A stretch of 10,800 bases of DNA, from positions 1-10,800 of the forward strand of contig JAPOYW010000426.1 of assembly GCA_026706425.1 (NCBI GenBank), read 5' to 3'. A program made the position numbers and the translations under genes. Shown one piece after another: positions 1 to 6,376 of the stretch; position 1 is the first letter of the stretch, and each line of letters begins with the position of its first letter. This DNA comes from Gammaproteobacteria bacterium. GTDB taxonomy: Bacteria > Pseudomonadota > Gammaproteobacteria > Pseudomonadales > Azotimanducaceae. Below the pieces are notes generated by a model that searched no databases, was not told the origin of the DNA, and saw only the letters and a list, made by a program, of their open reading frames with translations.

Positions 1-40
1 GCTCCCGACAGACAGCCGCTGAAAAAGCTCGATTGTGTAG

Positions 41-187
41 TGCCGGCAACGCGGCATCGATCCCGAGAAGGCCGTCGCGATGATCGTCAACGGTTTCTGC
101 CGAGACGTGTTCCGCACGTTGCCCATGGAGTTCGCCGTCGAAGCAGCGAAGCTACTCGAGGTCAGCCTCGAGGGTGCCGTCGGATGA
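41..187 (+). CDS. sufB: SufB, C-terminal fragment (Fe-S cluster scaffold subunit)
   Basis: Only the last 48 residues of SufB are readable, from CRQRGIDPEKAV through MIVNGFCRDVF to FAVEAAKLLEVSLEGAVG and a TGA stop. These closely match the known SufB C-terminus. SufB is the main scaffold subunit of the SufBC2D complex, on which new Fe-S clusters are assembled in the cytoplasm. The stop overlaps the sufC start as ATGA, as expected for the operon. The odd point is upstream. In the same frame there is TAG at 38-40, where the family normally has the Tyr codon before Cys-Arg-Gln-Arg, and TGA at 20-22. Bases 1-40 do not resemble SufB in any frame. Either the sequence is wrong or joined here, or sufB is broken. 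The identity of the fragment is sure; the state of the gene is not. Confidence 0.85.
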   Translation, partial: CRQRGIDPEKAVAMIVNGFCRDVFRTLPMEFAVEAAKLLEVSLEGAVG

Positions 188-930
188 GCCTGCTCCGGGT
201 CGAAGATCTCCACGTCGAGGTCGACGGCAAGCCGATCCTCGCCGGGATCGACCTCGCCGTCGACGCCGGAGAGGTGCATGCCATCATGGGTCCCAACGGT
301 TCGGGCAAGAGCACGCTCGCGAACGTGTTGGCGGGCCGACCCGGCTACGACGTCATCCGCGGTTCCGTGACCGTCGACGGGGAGGACGTCGGCACGCTGT
401 CTCCGGAGGAACGGTCGCTGCGCGGACTGTTTCTCGCCTTTCAGTATCCCATCGAGATCCCCGGCGTCAGCAACATGGAATTCCTGAAGGCCGCGGTGGA
501 TGCCCATGCGCTCGCTCGCGGGGAGGAACCGCCCTCGGCGGTGGATTTCGTGAAACGTGCCCGTGTCGCGGCCATGCGTCTGCAGTTCGACCCGGACTTC
601 CTGAAACGGGGCGTCAACGACGGCTTCTCGGGCGGCGAGAAGAAACGCAACGAGATCCTGCAGATGCTGATTCTCGAACCGCGCCTGGCGGTGCTCGACG
701 AAACGGACTCGGGTCTCGACATCGACGCCTTGCAGATCGTGGCCGACGGCATCAACGCCTTTCGGGCGAACAGCAATGCCGTGGTCCTGGTGACGCACTA
801 CCAACGGCTGCTGAACTACGTGGTCCCCGATCACGTGCATGTCCTCGCGGGCGGACGCATCGTGCATTCGGGAGACCGCGGGCTGGCCCTCGAACTCGAG
901 GAACGAGGATATGGCTGGCTCGACGACTGA
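184..930 (+). CDS. sufC: SufC, ATPase of the SufBC2D Fe-S assembly complex
   Basis: This 248-residue ABC-type ATPase powers conformational changes of SufB-SufD during cluster assembly; it is soluble and not a transporter. Visible motifs are Walker A GPNGSGKST (about residues 36-44), Q-loop Gln87, the signature FSGGEKKR (148-155), Walker B LAVLDETDSGLD (168-179) and the H-loop His205 in VTHYQRLL. The signature variant with GEKKRNEI and the ETDSGLD block are typical of SufC rather than of transporter ATPases, and the length is normal for the family. The ATG at 184 is chosen because it overlaps the sufB stop (ATGA) and gives the standard N-terminus MSLLRVEDLHVEV. An upstream extension in the same frame to 40 overlaps sufB and is not likely to be translated. 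Confidence 0.97.
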   Translation: MSLLRVEDLHVEVDGKPILAGIDLAVDAGEVHAIMGPNGSGKSTLANVLAGRPGYDVIRGSVTVDGEDVGTLSPEERSLRGLFLAFQYPIEIPGVSNMEFLKAAVDAHALARGEEPPSAVDFVKRARVAAMRLQFDPDFLKRGVNDGFSGGEKKRNEILQMLILEPRLAVLDETDSGLDIDALQIVADGINAFRANSNAVVLVTHYQRLLNYVVPDHVHVLAGGRIVHSGDRGLALELEERGYGWLDD

Positions 931-2047
931 CGGGACGGCCCTCGCCGAGATGATCCTGGCGCAGGGTCACTCGAGCTACGCGCCGTGGCTGGACCGAGGG
1001 CCGCACCTCGACCTGGTCGAGCGGCGCGCCCTTCCCGAAGTGCGCGCCGAAGCTTGGCGTCACACGAATGTCGCGCGGTGGTACCAGGCGATTCTGGAGG
1101 GTAGCGAGCCGGCTCGCGAAGCACACCGCATCGAAAACCCCGCCGAAGTCGAGGTGGTGGACTTCGCGGATCCACGGGCGGCCGAACTCCAGGAACAGCG
1201 CGGCGAGGAGACCTACCGACTGACCGCACAGCCGATCGCCGCCCTAAACGCCCTGCTGCTCGGCGCCGGCATTGCGATTCGAGTCCCCGCCGGCTGCGCG
1301 GCCCGCGAACCGGTACGGATCTTCGACCTGCCCGCCGCCTATCAACGGGTTCTCGTCATCATCGAACCGGATGCCCGGATCGAACTGATCGAAGAACCCT
1401 CGACCTATACGCATCGACTTGTGGAAGTGGTCGTCCGGCCAGGCGGCCAACTCGTGCACCGCCGACTACAGGCGGCATCGTCCCACCGCGAGTGCAGCCT
1501 GCTTGCCATCCGGGCGGAAGCTCGCGCTTGCTACGAACTCTCGCAACTCTCCCTCGGCAGCGACCTGCGCCGCAACGACATCATCGCGACGCTTGCCGGC
1601 AACGCCGCCAACGTCTCCCTGCGCGGTGCGTGGCGGTTGGACGAATCCCGGCATCTCGACAACCAGATCGCCGTGCACCATCAGGCACCGGGCGGCACCA
1701 GCCGGCAGACCTACCGGGGTGTCGCGGCCGGCCGCTCCCGGGCCGTGCTCAACGGGCGGATCGAGATCGCTCCCGGCGCCCAACAGAGCGATGCGACGCT
1801 CAACACCAAGAACCTCCTGGCGAGCGATACGGCGGAGATCTACGCCAAGCCGGAACTCGAAATCTACGCGAACGACGTCAAGTGCAGCCACGGGGCCACC
1901 GTCGGCGCCATCGACGCCGAAGCCGTGAACTATTTCCGCACCCGGGGCATCGACGAGCACACCGCCCGCGCGTTGTTCGTGCGCGGTTTCCTTCGCGAAG
2001 CCATCGACGATCCGGATACGGCACAAACGCTGGGCCTGATCCAATGA
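911..2047 (+). CDS. sufD: SufD, Fe-S cluster assembly scaffold subunit
   Basis: This 378-residue SufD pairs with SufB on two SufC ATPases to form the scaffold. The C-terminal half carries the family's beta-helix core and signature blocks: TYRGVAAGRSRAVLNGRI, SDATLNTKNLLAS, and PELEIYANDVKCSHGATVG, followed by EAVNYFRTRGI. The conserved His of the CSHGAT motif (residue 327) corresponds to the SufD histidine implicated in cluster formation in E. coli. The N-terminal region is typically variable; the segment ALPEVRAEAWRHTNV is the recognisable helical part. The start at ATG 911 lies inside the end of sufC (20-base overlap), with GAGG at 898-901 as ribosome binding site. The stop overlaps sufS as ATGA, so translation is probably coupled. 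It is slightly shorter than E. coli SufD (423 residues) but within the family range. Confidence 0.95.
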   Translation: MAGSTTDGTALAEMILAQGHSSYAPWLDRGPHLDLVERRALPEVRAEAWRHTNVARWYQAILEGSEPAREAHRIENPAEVEVVDFADPRAAELQEQRGEETYRLTAQPIAALNALLLGAGIAIRVPAGCAAREPVRIFDLPAAYQRVLVIIEPDARIELIEEPSTYTHRLVEVVVRPGGQLVHRRLQAASSHRECSLLAIRAEARACYELSQLSLGSDLRRNDIIATLAGNAANVSLRGAWRLDESRHLDNQIAVHHQAPGGTSRQTYRGVAAGRSRAVLNGRIEIAPGAQQSDATLNTKNLLASDTAEIYAKPELEIYANDVKCSHGATVGAIDAEAVNYFRTRGIDEHTARALFVRGFLREAIDDPDTAQTLGLIQ

Positions 2048-3246
2048 CCGAGCCCGCCTGGCGATCCGATTTCCCTCTTCTGGCCAACCGGCGAGACATG
2101 GTCTACCTCGACAACGCCGCCACCACCCAGAAACCGAAGGCGGTGCTCGATGCGCTGGCCCGCTACTACCGCGGCACAAACGCCAACGTGCATCGGGGTG
2201 CCCACCGGCTCTCCGACGAGGCCACGGCGGCGTTCGAGGCCGCCCGCGAGACCCTCGCCCGCCGCATCAACGCCCGTTCTTCAAGGGAGGTGCTCTGGAC
2301 CAGGGGCACCACGGAGGCGATCAACCTGGTGGCCGCGGCCCACGGTCCGCTCGCCGTCGGCGACGGTGACCGAATACTCATCACGGAAATGGAGCACCAT
2401 TCCAACATCGTGCCCTGGCAGCAACTCTGCCAACGGACGGGGGCCGTTTTGAAGGCGGCGCGCGTGCTGCCCTCCGGCGAAATCGATCGCGACGACTTCG
2501 CCGCCAAGCTCGAGGAGCAGCCGCGAATCGTCTCGATCAGCCATGTATCGAATGCCCTAGGCACGGTCAACGACCTGTCTTCGTTAGTCCCGAGTGCCAA
2601 GGCCGTGGGTGCCACCGTGGTCGTGGATGGCGCCCAGGCAGTCGCCCACTTCGACATCGACGTGCAGGCTCTCGGTTGCGACTTCTACGCCTTCTCCGGC
2701 CACAAGATGTACGGGCCAACCGGAATCGGCGTGCTGTACGGTCGCGAGGAGCTGCTCGAAGAGATGCCGCCGTGGCAGTCCGGCGGCGAGATGATCGAGC
2801 GGGTGCGCATCGAGGAGACGACCTATGCGACCCTGCCCTTCAAGTTCGAGGCGGGAACGCCGGACATCAGCGGCGCCATCGGACTCGCCGCCGCGGTGGA
2901 CTACCTCGACGACCTGGACGGCGAGGCGATCGAGGCGCACGAGGCGTCCCTGCTCGCCTACGCGAGCGCATCGTTGAACCAGGTGGAAGGCCTGCGAATC
3001 GTGGGCACGGCGCGGGCCAAGGGTCCGGTGGTGTCTTTCCTGCTCGACGGTTCCCATCCCCACGATGTCGGCACCTTGCTCGATCAACAGGGCGTTGCGG
3101 TGCGGACCGGACACCATTGCGCGATGCCGCTGATGGATGCCTTAGGCGTAGCCGGAACGGTGCGTGCTTCCTTCAGCTTGTATAATTCGCTGGAAGACAT
3201 AGACAAGCTAAGTGGGGCCGTCCGCACCGCCAGGACGATGCTCTGA
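2044..3246 (+). CDS. sufS: SufS, PLP-dependent cysteine desulfurase
   Basis: This 400-residue class V aminotransferase-fold enzyme converts L-cysteine to L-alanine and holds the sulfur as a persulfide for Fe-S assembly. Visible motifs are YLDNAATTQKP (21-31), NANVHRGAH (47-54), MEHHSNIVPW (116-125, with the PLP-stacking His), VVDGAQA (193-199), the Schiff-base lysine Lys221 in SGHKMYGPTG, and the persulfide cysteine Cys359 in RTGHHCAMP. The RTGHHC loop is that of group II (SufS-type) desulfurases rather than IscS. The start ATG overlaps the sufD stop (ATGA). SufE, its usual sulfur acceptor, is encoded at the end of the same operon. Near the 3' end the codons become unusually A/T-rich (TTG TAT AAT, ATA, CTA AGT), creating a TATAAT inside an inverted repeat. 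Confidence 0.97.
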   Translation: MTEPAWRSDFPLLANRRDMVYLDNAATTQKPKAVLDALARYYRGTNANVHRGAHRLSDEATAAFEAARETLARRINARSSREVLWTRGTTEAINLVAAAHGPLAVGDGDRILITEMEHHSNIVPWQQLCQRTGAVLKAARVLPSGEIDRDDFAAKLEEQPRIVSISHVSNALGTVNDLSSLVPSAKAVGATVVVDGAQAVAHFDIDVQALGCDFYAFSGHKMYGPTGIGVLYGREELLEEMPPWQSGGEMIERVRIEETTYATLPFKFEAGTPDISGAIGLAAAVDYLDDLDGEAIEAHEASLLAYASASLNQVEGLRIVGTARAKGPVVSFLLDGSHPHDVGTLLDQQGVAVRTGHHCAMPLMDALGVAGTVRASFSLYNSLEDIDKLSGAVRTARTML

Positions 3247-3275
3247 GGGCGTCGCGTGACGCATTGGAGAAGCAG

Positions 3276-3644
3276 ATGAGTGCAGAAGTCTTTGATCCTG
3301 CCGACTTGACGACGATCATCATGACGCCGTCCGCCCGGGCGCATGTGCGTCGGCAGTTGGCCCGGGAAGGAGCCGACGCCCTTCGGCTCGGGATCACCGA
3401 AAGCGGCTGCAATGGCTACATGTACGAACTCTCCTACCCGGACGGCGACGTCCCCGAGGGTCGTTCCTTTCGCTTCGACGACGTGACGGTGGTGGTGAAC
3501 GACACCGACTGGGAACTCGTACGGGGCACAGTCATCGACTACGTCACCGAAGGCTTGAACTCGGCACTCACGTTCAAGAATCCCAATGCCACCGCGGAGT
3601 GCGGGTGCGGGGAGAGTTTCTCGGTCACTGACCCGGACAGGTGA
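3276..3644 (+). CDS. sufA: SufA-like A-type Fe-S carrier protein
   Basis: This 122-residue HesB/IscA-family protein is expected to bind and deliver Fe-S clusters made by SufBCD. The three cysteines that define A-type carriers are present: Cys45 in TESGCNGYMY, and Cys109 and Cys111 in the C-terminal ECGCGESF motif. The segment ITMTPSARAHV-like at about residues 14-24 (IIMTPSARAHV) is the usual N-terminal part. The ATG at 3276 is preferred because GGAG at 3266-3269 lies six bases upstream. A TTG at 3264 in the same frame would absorb that site. It sits 29 bases after sufS, the largest gap inside the operon. From the sequence alone SufA, IscA and ErpA are not safely separated; position in a suf operon favours SufA. 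Confidence 0.9.
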   Translation: MSAEVFDPADLTTIIMTPSARAHVRRQLAREGADALRLGITESGCNGYMYELSYPDGDVPEGRSFRFDDVTVVVNDTDWELVRGTVIDYVTEGLNSALTFKNPNATAECGCGESFSVTDPDR

Positions 3645-3657
3645 GAAGCGTCGCCAG

Positions 3658-4182
3658 ATGGAACGCCGCGTCATCCCGGTAGCCCGGTCCGTCGAAGCCC
3701 GCCTGGTGCCGACGGGGACACCCCTCGTCGTACCCGCGGGCGCATTTGTGACGCTGACCCAAACCCTGGGCGGCGCCTGCACCATCGTCTACAACGGCAA
3801 CATGGCGCGGATTGAACCGGAGGATGTCGACGCCCTCGGCCTGGAGCCCGAGATACTCGATCTGCCCCCGCCCGGAGATGGTGCCGTGTCGAGCGCCCAG
3901 GTCTGGCAGGCGCTGCGCACGGTGCACGACCCCGAGATCCCGGTGAACATCGTCGATCTGGGCTTGATCTACGACTGCACGGTGGACGACAACACGGTCG
4001 GAATCGACATGACCCTGACCTCGCCCGGCTGCGGCATGGGACCGGTGCTCGTCGCCGACGTCGAACGGCGCGTGGGCAAGGTTCCGTTCGTCCATGCGGT
4101 GAACGTCAACCTTGTCTTCGATCCACCCTGGGGCCGCGAGATGATGAGCGACGAGGCGCAACTCGAACTCGGACTTTTCTGA
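3658..4182 (+). CDS. sufT: SufT, MIP18/DUF59-domain Fe-S maturation factor
   Basis: This 174-residue two-part protein matches the SufT type found in SUF operons (TIGR03406-like). Residues 5-60 form the SufT-specific N-terminus (IPVARSVEARLVPTG, LTQTLGGACTIVYNGNMARI). Residues 78-165 form a MIP18/DUF59 domain with the hallmark HDPEIPVNIVDLGLIY (90-105), TLTSPGCGMGP (119-129, with the conserved Cys125) and a VFDPPWGREMMS end. The MIP18 family helps mature or carry Fe-S clusters; in Gram-positive bacteria SufT acts as an auxiliary maturation factor, and a similar role is inferred here. Cys41 and Cys107 are extra cysteines. The start ATG 3658 lies 13 bases after the sufA stop, with only a weak ribosome binding site; the stop shares one base with the sufE start (TGATG). 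Confidence 0.9.
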   Translation: MERRVIPVARSVEARLVPTGTPLVVPAGAFVTLTQTLGGACTIVYNGNMARIEPEDVDALGLEPEILDLPPPGDGAVSSAQVWQALRTVHDPEIPVNIVDLGLIYDCTVDDNTVGIDMTLTSPGCGMGPVLVADVERRVGKVPFVHAVNVNLVFDPPWGREMMSDEAQLELGLF

Positions 4183-4607
4183 TGCCCGCCACGGCGGCGC
4201 ATAGCCTCGACGACATCCGCTCGACCTTCGGCTTCTTCGATGCCTGGCAGGACAAGTACGCCTTCCTGATCGACATCGGCAAGGCGCTCCCGCCGTTGCC
4301 GGAGGCGGATCGCACCGAGGACAACCTCGTGCGCGGCTGTCAAAGCCAGGTCTGGCTGGTACCGCAATTCGACGGCGATACCCTGCATCTGACCATCGAC
4401 AGCGATGCCCACATCGTACGGGGCCTCATCGCCATCGTGCTCGCCGCCTACGACGACCGTCCGCCACGCCAGATCCTCGACTTCGATATCGAGGGCCTGT
4501 TCGACGACTTGGATCTCATCGGCCACCTGAGCCCGACCCGGGGAAACGGGCTCCGCGCGATGGTTGCCGAGATCCGGAGCATCGCCCAGGAACACGCCGC
4601 CCTCTGA
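4182..4607 (+). CDS. sufE: SufE, sulfur acceptor and relay protein
   Basis: This 141-residue SufE-fold protein takes the persulfide sulfur from SufS and passes it to SufB. The active cysteine is Cys53 in NLVRGCQSQVWL, the family's most conserved block, matching the position of Cys51 in E. coli SufE. Other family marks are the N-terminal DDIRSTFGFFDAWQDKYAFLIDIGK-like region (split over residues 10-34), the ALPPLPEADRTEDN loop before the cysteine, and LSPTRGNGLRAM (116-127) near the C-terminus. The length is close to E. coli SufE. The ATG overlaps the sufT stop by one base, so coupling is likely. It is the last gene of the operon; a 6-bp hairpin follows at 4631-4647 but without a T-run. Confidence 0.95.
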   Translation: MPATAAHSLDDIRSTFGFFDAWQDKYAFLIDIGKALPPLPEADRTEDNLVRGCQSQVWLVPQFDGDTLHLTIDSDAHIVRGLIAIVLAAYDDRPPRQILDFDIEGLFDDLDLIGHLSPTRGNGLRAMVAEIRSIAQEHAAL

Positions 4608-4704
4608 CCGACCAACACCTGGGCGCGCTCCCCGAAGGTTGTTCGGGCCCCGCAGGGCAACCGCGAAGCAGCCGCGTCTTATATCCAATTGCCACAATTC
4701 CGAC

Positions 4705-4733
4705 GTGAAATCATGCGTAACGGCTGCTATAGT
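4705..4733 (+). promoter_or_regulatory. Putative extended -10 sigma70 promoter for the small basic protein
   Basis: TATAGT at 4728-4733 is preceded by TGC (an extended -10, TGN) and, at a 17-base spacing, by GTGAAA at 4705-4710, which matches four of six positions of the -35 consensus. It lies in the A/T-richer patch 4678-4733 of an otherwise G/C-rich gap. Transcription would start near 4740, leaving a leader of about 110 bases. It gives the small gene its own promoter, separate from the suf operon. This is consensus matching by eye only. Confidence 0.55.
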
Positions 4734-4788
4734 GGCCCGCTTGGGAGAAGGACCGGGTTCGACACGGCCTTAGGCGCAGTGACCTCCG

Positions 4789-4806
4789 GTTCGGTGATCG
4801 CCGAAC
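4789..4806 (+). other. Leader hairpin (GTTCGG / CCGAAC)
   Basis: Perfect 6-bp inverted repeat, GTTCGG at 4789-4794 and CCGAAC at 4801-4806, with a six-base loop, lying in the predicted 5' leader of the small basic protein about 46 bases before its start codon. No T-run follows, so it is not an intrinsic terminator. It may be a structural element of the leader; its function is unknown. Confidence 0.35.
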
Positions 4807-4840
4807 GACGCGCCAGTGGCTCGACGCGGCATTATTACTT

Positions 4841-4847
4841 GAGGAGG
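4841..4847 (+). promoter_or_regulatory. Strong ribosome binding site deciding a TTG start
   Basis: GAGGAGG at 4841-4847 is a strong Shine-Dalgarno match, five bases before the TTG at 4853. The only nearby ATG (4849-4851) is followed directly by TTT TGA, so it would give a two-codon peptide overlapping the TTG start. The site therefore supports TTG as the start of the 64-residue protein. Confidence 0.7.
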
Positions 4848-4850
4848 ATG

Positions 4851-4869
4851 TTTTGAGCCGCGCTCAAAA
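4851..4869 (+). promoter_or_regulatory. 8-bp perfect inverted repeat covering the TTG start codon
   Basis: TTTTGAGC (4851-4858), a CGC loop, then GCTCAAAA (4862-4869). In RNA this makes an 8-bp hairpin beginning four bases after the Shine-Dalgarno and holding the start codon in its 5' arm. In DNA it is a 19-base dyad that could be an operator. The repeat overlaps codons 1-6, so part of it is protein coding. A role in limiting initiation is inference. Confidence 0.5.
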
Positions 4870-5047
4870 ACTGAACCAGAACAATCTTGAAATGCGAAAG
4901 ACCATAGAAAGGGACGTCCAGGCGTTCCTGGCGTCGGGCAAGAAGATCCAAGTCATCCCCATGGGCGTTAGCGGCCAGGACAAAATGGGGCGTAGCAAGA
5001 ACATCGTCATCTCGCGCAAGCGGCGAACCGCGATTCGCGCCACCTAG
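4853..5047 (+). CDS. Small basic protein, possible SutA-like transcription-related factor
   Basis: This 64-residue protein starts at TTG behind a strong GAGGAGG site. The N-terminal half, about residues 8-30 (NQNNLEMRKTIERDVQAFLAS), looks helical; it is followed by the motif FLASGKKIQVIPMGVSG (27-43) and a strongly basic tail with SKNIVISRKRR. The arrangement of a helix ending in an FL-x-x-G-G/K-K-I-Q-x-V/I-x-P turn recalls the small gammaproteobacterial RNA-polymerase-binding protein SutA. SutA has an acidic N-terminus that is missing here, so the link is only a resemblance and no function is assigned. It has its own putative promoter, is convergent with the minus-strand genes, and ends only 25 bases before their last stop codon. 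That it is a real gene is supported by the ribosome binding site and lower-G/C coding sequence without a competing frame. Confidence 0.7.
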   Translation: MSRAQKLNQNNLEMRKTIERDVQAFLASGKKIQVIPMGVSGQDKMGRSKNIVISRKRRTAIRAT

Positions 5048-5072
5048 CAACCATCGCCGACCACCGCGCGCC

Positions 5073-5711
5073 CTAGGGGTGCGTCGGGGTGTGTGCCTGC
5101 GACGTCTGCCAGCGTTCGAGGTCCTGGGCGTCGTCCACATCCCACATCGCATCCAGGAGTTCGACACGCAGGGTGCTCGCGGCATGCAGGGTCGACGCCA
5201 GCACGTCGGCGGTCCCCCACGGGATGCCTTCGAACAGTTCGGGTCGCGGCGAGTTCATTCCGATTAGGCAGTAGCCTCCGTCCTCGGTGGGGCCCAATAC
5301 CAGGTCCGCAGCCCGCAGCGCGGCGACGGCCTCTTCGACGTAGCTTGCCGTCATCTCCGGGATGTCGGTGCCGACGAGGACATGGACGCCCTGGTCGAAT
5401 GCCCAGGCCATGCGTTGCCCCAAGTCCCCGGCACATTGCCCGATCAGGGGGAAACGCAGTTCGCGCGGGCCAATGGCGGCATTCCGGCGCTGCCACCTCG
5501 CGAACGCGTCGACGTCTCCGTCCACCCAGATCTCCGGCTCGAACGTTGCCCTTCTCGAGGCCAGGTTCCGGAGCGTCGATGTAAGGAGCGCTTCGTACGC
5601 CCTCAACGCCGCATCCGCACCAACACCGGCTGCCAAACGCGTCTTCACCCGGCCATGGACGGGTACTCGGGCGAAGATCGCGAGCCGCCTCGCAACCGCC
5701 GTGCCATTCAT
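5073..5711 (-). CDS. TIGR04282/DUF2064-family glycosyl- or nucleotidyltransferase-like protein
   Basis: This 212-residue protein has the GT-A (nucleotide-sugar transferase) fold marks of the DUF2064 family. They are LAIFARVPVHGRVKTRL (10-26) at the N-terminus, with the phosphate-contacting KTRL; VLVGTDIPEM (111-120); LGPTEDGGYCLIGM (139-152); and the tail motif DVDDAQDLERW (191-201). TIGR04282 members are annotated as arsenosugar-biosynthesis glycosyltransferases and are often encoded next to a TIGR04283 partner, exactly as here. The ATG at 5711 overlaps the stop of that partner as ATGA and starts just before the conserved block; a longer in-frame start at 5885 would overlap the partner heavily and is rejected. 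No arsenic methyltransferase or radical SAM gene is visible in the window, so the substrate is unknown. Confidence 0.85.
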   Translation of the reverse strand: MNGTAVARRLAIFARVPVHGRVKTRLAAGVGADAALRAYEALLTSTLRNLASRRATFEPEIWVDGDVDAFARWQRRNAAIGPRELRFPLIGQCAGDLGQRMAWAFDQGVHVLVGTDIPEMTASYVEEAVAALRAADLVLGPTEDGGYCLIGMNSPRPELFEGIPWGTADVLASTLHAASTLRVELLDAMWDVDDAQDLERWQTSQAHTPTHP

Positions 5712-6376
5712 CCGTAGTACTCCCTGGCCAGGGATTTCGGGTCCGCCCCCGCGAAGTAGCGGAACCGCAACCACCACATGACCAGAATCGTCCGGGCGAT
5801 ACCGTCGCGCTCCCACCGACGCGAGGATGCGAGCAGGGGCTCCCGCAACACGACGGGCTTCGCCAACCGGCGCAACCGACGGCACAGTTCAACGTCTTCA
5901 AGCAGCGGCTGCCTCGGAACGCCGCCCACGGCGTCGAGAAGTTCGCGATGCACGAATATGCCCTGGTCGCCGGTCGCGATGCCCGAGGCCGCCGCACGCC
6001 AGGACATCGTCCTTTCGATCATCCGGTAAGGCCAGGATCCTCCATCCAGACGGACGCTGAAGAACCCCCAACTCGGCTTGTCCAACCGATCCACCAGCGC
6101 CGCCACGACCCGCGGCGACAACCGCGTGTCCGCGTGCATGAACCAGAGCCAGTCGCCGCTAGCCGCGGGAACCCCGGCAGCCATCTGGATCCCTCGGCCC
6201 GGGGGCGCCGATACGACCCGGCCAACGCCGCTCGCCACCGACTTGCTGTCGTCGTCGCTGCCGCCATCGACCACAACGATCTCGACTCCCGTGTCGCGAA
6301 GGTCGTCGACCAAGCGACGCAACGACGCCGCATCGTTCAACACCGGAATGACGACGCTGACTCCTCCTCGAGCCAT
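5708..6376 (-). CDS. TIGR04283-family glycosyltransferase (GT2 fold)
   Basis: This 222-residue family 2 glycosyltransferase is cytoplasmic or membrane-associated. Visible marks are VSVVIPVLND (6-15), IVVVDGGSDDDS (33-44), SAPPGRGIQMAAG (56-68), the metal-binding-type HADTRL (81-86) after DWLWFM, TGDQGIFVHRELLDAVGG (135-152), PLLEDVELCRRL (157-168, with the catalytic-type ED) and a C-terminal RFRYFAGADPKSLAREYY. The order and the GRGIQM and HADTRL blocks fit TIGR04283. The ATG at 6376 shares its first base with the stop of the hydrolase upstream (TGATG), and its own stop overlaps the next start (ATGA). It is thus the middle of a tightly coupled three-gene block. Members are named for arsenosugar synthesis, but the acceptor here is not known. 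Confidence 0.88.
   Translation of the reverse strand: MARGGVSVVIPVLNDAASLRRLVDDLRDTGVEIVVVDGGSDDDSKSVASGVGRVVSAPPGRGIQMAAGVPAASGDWLWFMHADTRLSPRVVAALVDRLDKPSWGFFSVRLDGGSWPYRMIERTMSWRAAASGIATGDQGIFVHRELLDAVGGVPRQPLLEDVELCRRLRRLAKPVVLREPLLASSRRWERDGIARTILVMWWLRFRYFAGADPKSLAREYYG

Noticed and set aside
752..1229. Minus-strand open frames across the sufC-sufD junction
   Set aside because: They are antisense to genes with complete motifs, have no ribosome sites or recognisable domains, and fit chance frames of high G+C DNA.
1492..2043. Possible N-terminal extension of SufS by about 184 residues
   Set aside because: The region is covered by sufD in another frame, is Arg/Pro-rich, and the ATGA at 2044 gives the normal SufS N-terminus.
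4631..4647. Hairpin after sufE (CCCGAA / TTCGGG) as an intrinsic terminator
   Set aside because: The stem is only 6 bp and is followed by CCCCGC rather than a T-run; it may form an alternative fold with 4637-4661 but does not support a terminator call.
4751..4806. Possible tRNA or tmRNA because of GGGTTCGAC
   Set aside because: The T-loop-like string lacks a matching five-base T-stem and no acceptor or anticodon arms could be paired around it.
5066..5084. Hairpin over the stop codon between the convergent genes as a bidirectional terminator
   Set aside because: An 8-bp stem with G-U pairs forms on the plus strand, but no T-run follows on either strand.
5712..5885. Longer start for the DUF2064-family protein
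   Set aside because: The extra 58 residues overlap the glycosyltransferase gene and precede the conserved LAIFARVP block, which starts directly after the ATG at 5711.
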